This document shows positions 5,844 through 6,539 of a DNA stretch of 6,539 bases, one piece after another. This DNA comes from Gemmatimonadota bacterium (GTDB lineage: Bacteria > Gemmatimonadota > Gemmatimonadetes > Palauibacterales > Palauibacteraceae), in the NCBI GenBank assembly GCA_029288095.1, contig JARFPW010000281.1, forward strand, positions 1-6,539, written 5' to 3'. Below the pieces are notes generated by a model. It was not told the origin of the DNA and made no database searches. It saw only the letters and a list, made by a program, of their open reading frames with translations. Both the position numbers and the translations under genes were made by a program. How positions within the stretch are numbered: position 1 is the first letter of the stretch; every line of letters starts with the position of its first letter.

Positions 5844-6539
5844 CAGCTAACAGAAGCCTTACGCCATTACTCGTGAGTTTGCTCGCCGTCGGTTGCGCGA
5901 GCAGTGGCCAGTCACCTCAACCGGTCGTCGACCTGGCGCCCGAGGCCGCGAGCTCGCCCGCGCTCCAACCCCCAGCGGGAGCCCTCGCCGCGGCAGGCAG
6001 CATCGAGCTGAGCGGCACCGAGATGGGCACCATGTGGACGTTCGAGCACGCTCCACTCGATTACTGGGAGGAGACCTACGGATTCCGGCCGTCGTCCGAA
6101 TGGCTCGAACACGCGCGGCTCAGCTCGCTGCGTTACGGCACGTTCTGCTCTGCCTCGTTCGTCTCACCTGACGGGCTGGTGATGACGAATCACCATTGCG
6201 CGCGGTCGTGTGTCGATGCCGTCGCCACCGAGGACCAGGACTACCTGCGGAATGGTTTCCTGGCGCAGAACCGGCAGGACGAGCCGACGTGTCCCGGGCT
6301 TCAACTCGATCAACTGGTTGAGATCAGTGACGTGACCGAGAGGCTGTTGGGAGGCGCCGCCACCGAGTTGACCCCGGAAGAGCGTTACGACGCCATCCAG
6401 CTCTTGTCGGAAGAGCTGCAAGCCTCGTGCGAAGAGGGTAGCGGCCGGGTGTGCCAGGTCGTTTCTCTGTTCAACGGCGGGCGCTACATGTTGTACGAGT
6501 ACCAGCGGTACCCTGATGTCCGATTGGTGTTTGCGCCGG
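5840..6539 (+). CDS. S46-family dipeptidyl-peptidase lipoprotein, N-terminal part, runs off right edge
   Basis: The first 233 codons are present, of roughly 700 usual for peptidase family S46 (DPP7/DPP11 type), which removes dipeptides from peptide N-termini outside the cytoplasm. The signal peptide is MTANRSLTPLLVSLLAVGC with lipidated Cys19. An Ala/Pro/Ser-rich linker (20-55) follows, then EMGTMWTFE (61-69, the family's usual GMWTF-like opening), SFVSPDGLVMTNHHC (106-120) and YPDVRLVFAP (224-233). The presumed catalytic His is His119, preceding Cys120 as in the chymotrypsin AHC motif; the catalytic Asp and Ser would lie beyond the window. Cysteines at 103, 120, 124, 151, 197 and 205 suggest disulfides. 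The ATG lies in an ATGA overlap with the aconitase stop and has no clear Shine-Dalgarno of its own, implying translational coupling. Substrate class (DPP7 or DPP11) cannot be told from this part. Confidence 0.9.
   Translation, partial: MTANRSLTPLLVSLLAVGCASSGQSPQPVVDLAPEAASSPALQPPAGALAAAGSIELSGTEMGTMWTFEHAPLDYWEETYGFRPSSEWLEHARLSSLRYGTFCSASFVSPDGLVMTNHHCARSCVDAVATEDQDYLRNGFLAQNRQDEPTCPGLQLDQLVEISDVTERLLGGAATELTPEERYDAIQLLSEELQASCEEGSGRVCQVVSLFNGGRYMLYEYQRYPDVRLVFAP

Noticed and set aside
1..6539. Mobile element, CRISPR array, tRNA/rRNA, toxin-antitoxin or phage genes
   Set aside because: No transposase, repeat-spacer pattern, cloverleaf-like sequence or such protein family was recognised; the coding content is ordinary metabolism and envelope functions.

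Overview
The window is GC-rich, densely packed bacterial chromosomal DNA. It carries four complete protein genes and two that run off the ends. The gene mix includes a lipoprotein cyclophilin, an IRP/AcnA-type aconitase and a lipoprotein S46 dipeptidyl-peptidase. This points to a Gram-negative, protein- or amino-acid-using heterotroph. S46 peptidases are typical of Bacteroidota, some Proteobacteria and Gemmatimonadota-like lineages. The high GC and clear Shine-Dalgarno sites fit a Gemmatimonadota-like lineage better than Bacteroidota, but this is inference only and no marker gene is present.

Layout, left to right. (1) At the left edge, on the minus strand, lies the first 19 codons of a membrane protein that starts with GTG behind a strong AGGAGG site. 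(2) A divergent gap of about 196 bases follows. (3) A complete plus-strand ornithine aminotransferase (rocD-type) comes next, and its stop codon overlaps the stop of the next, convergent gene. (4) A minus-strand pair follows: an LPLAT/PlsC-family acyltransferase upstream and, 17 bases behind it, a lipoprotein cyclophilin-type peptidyl-prolyl isomerase. (5) A divergent gap of 236 bases separates plsC from aconitase and holds a small inverted repeat. (6) A complete plus-strand aconitase A comes next. (7) An S46 peptidase lipoprotein starts inside the aconitase stop codon (ATGA overlap) and runs off the right edge after 233 codons, before its catalytic Asp and Ser.

How the genes could work together: the S46 enzyme releases dipeptides outside the cytoplasm, ornithine aminotransferase converts ornithine (from arginine) to glutamate semialdehyde and glutamate, and aconitase works in the TCA cycle that receives that carbon. 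The PlsC and cyclophilin pair looks like an envelope module (phospholipid acylation and folding of exported proteins). This is mostly housekeeping DNA. I see no mobile element, CRISPR array, RNA gene, defence system or convincing novel system. The points worth a second look are gene-boundary architecture (overlapping stops and starts), the truncated membrane gene at the left edge, and the cysteine-rich S46 N-terminal domain.
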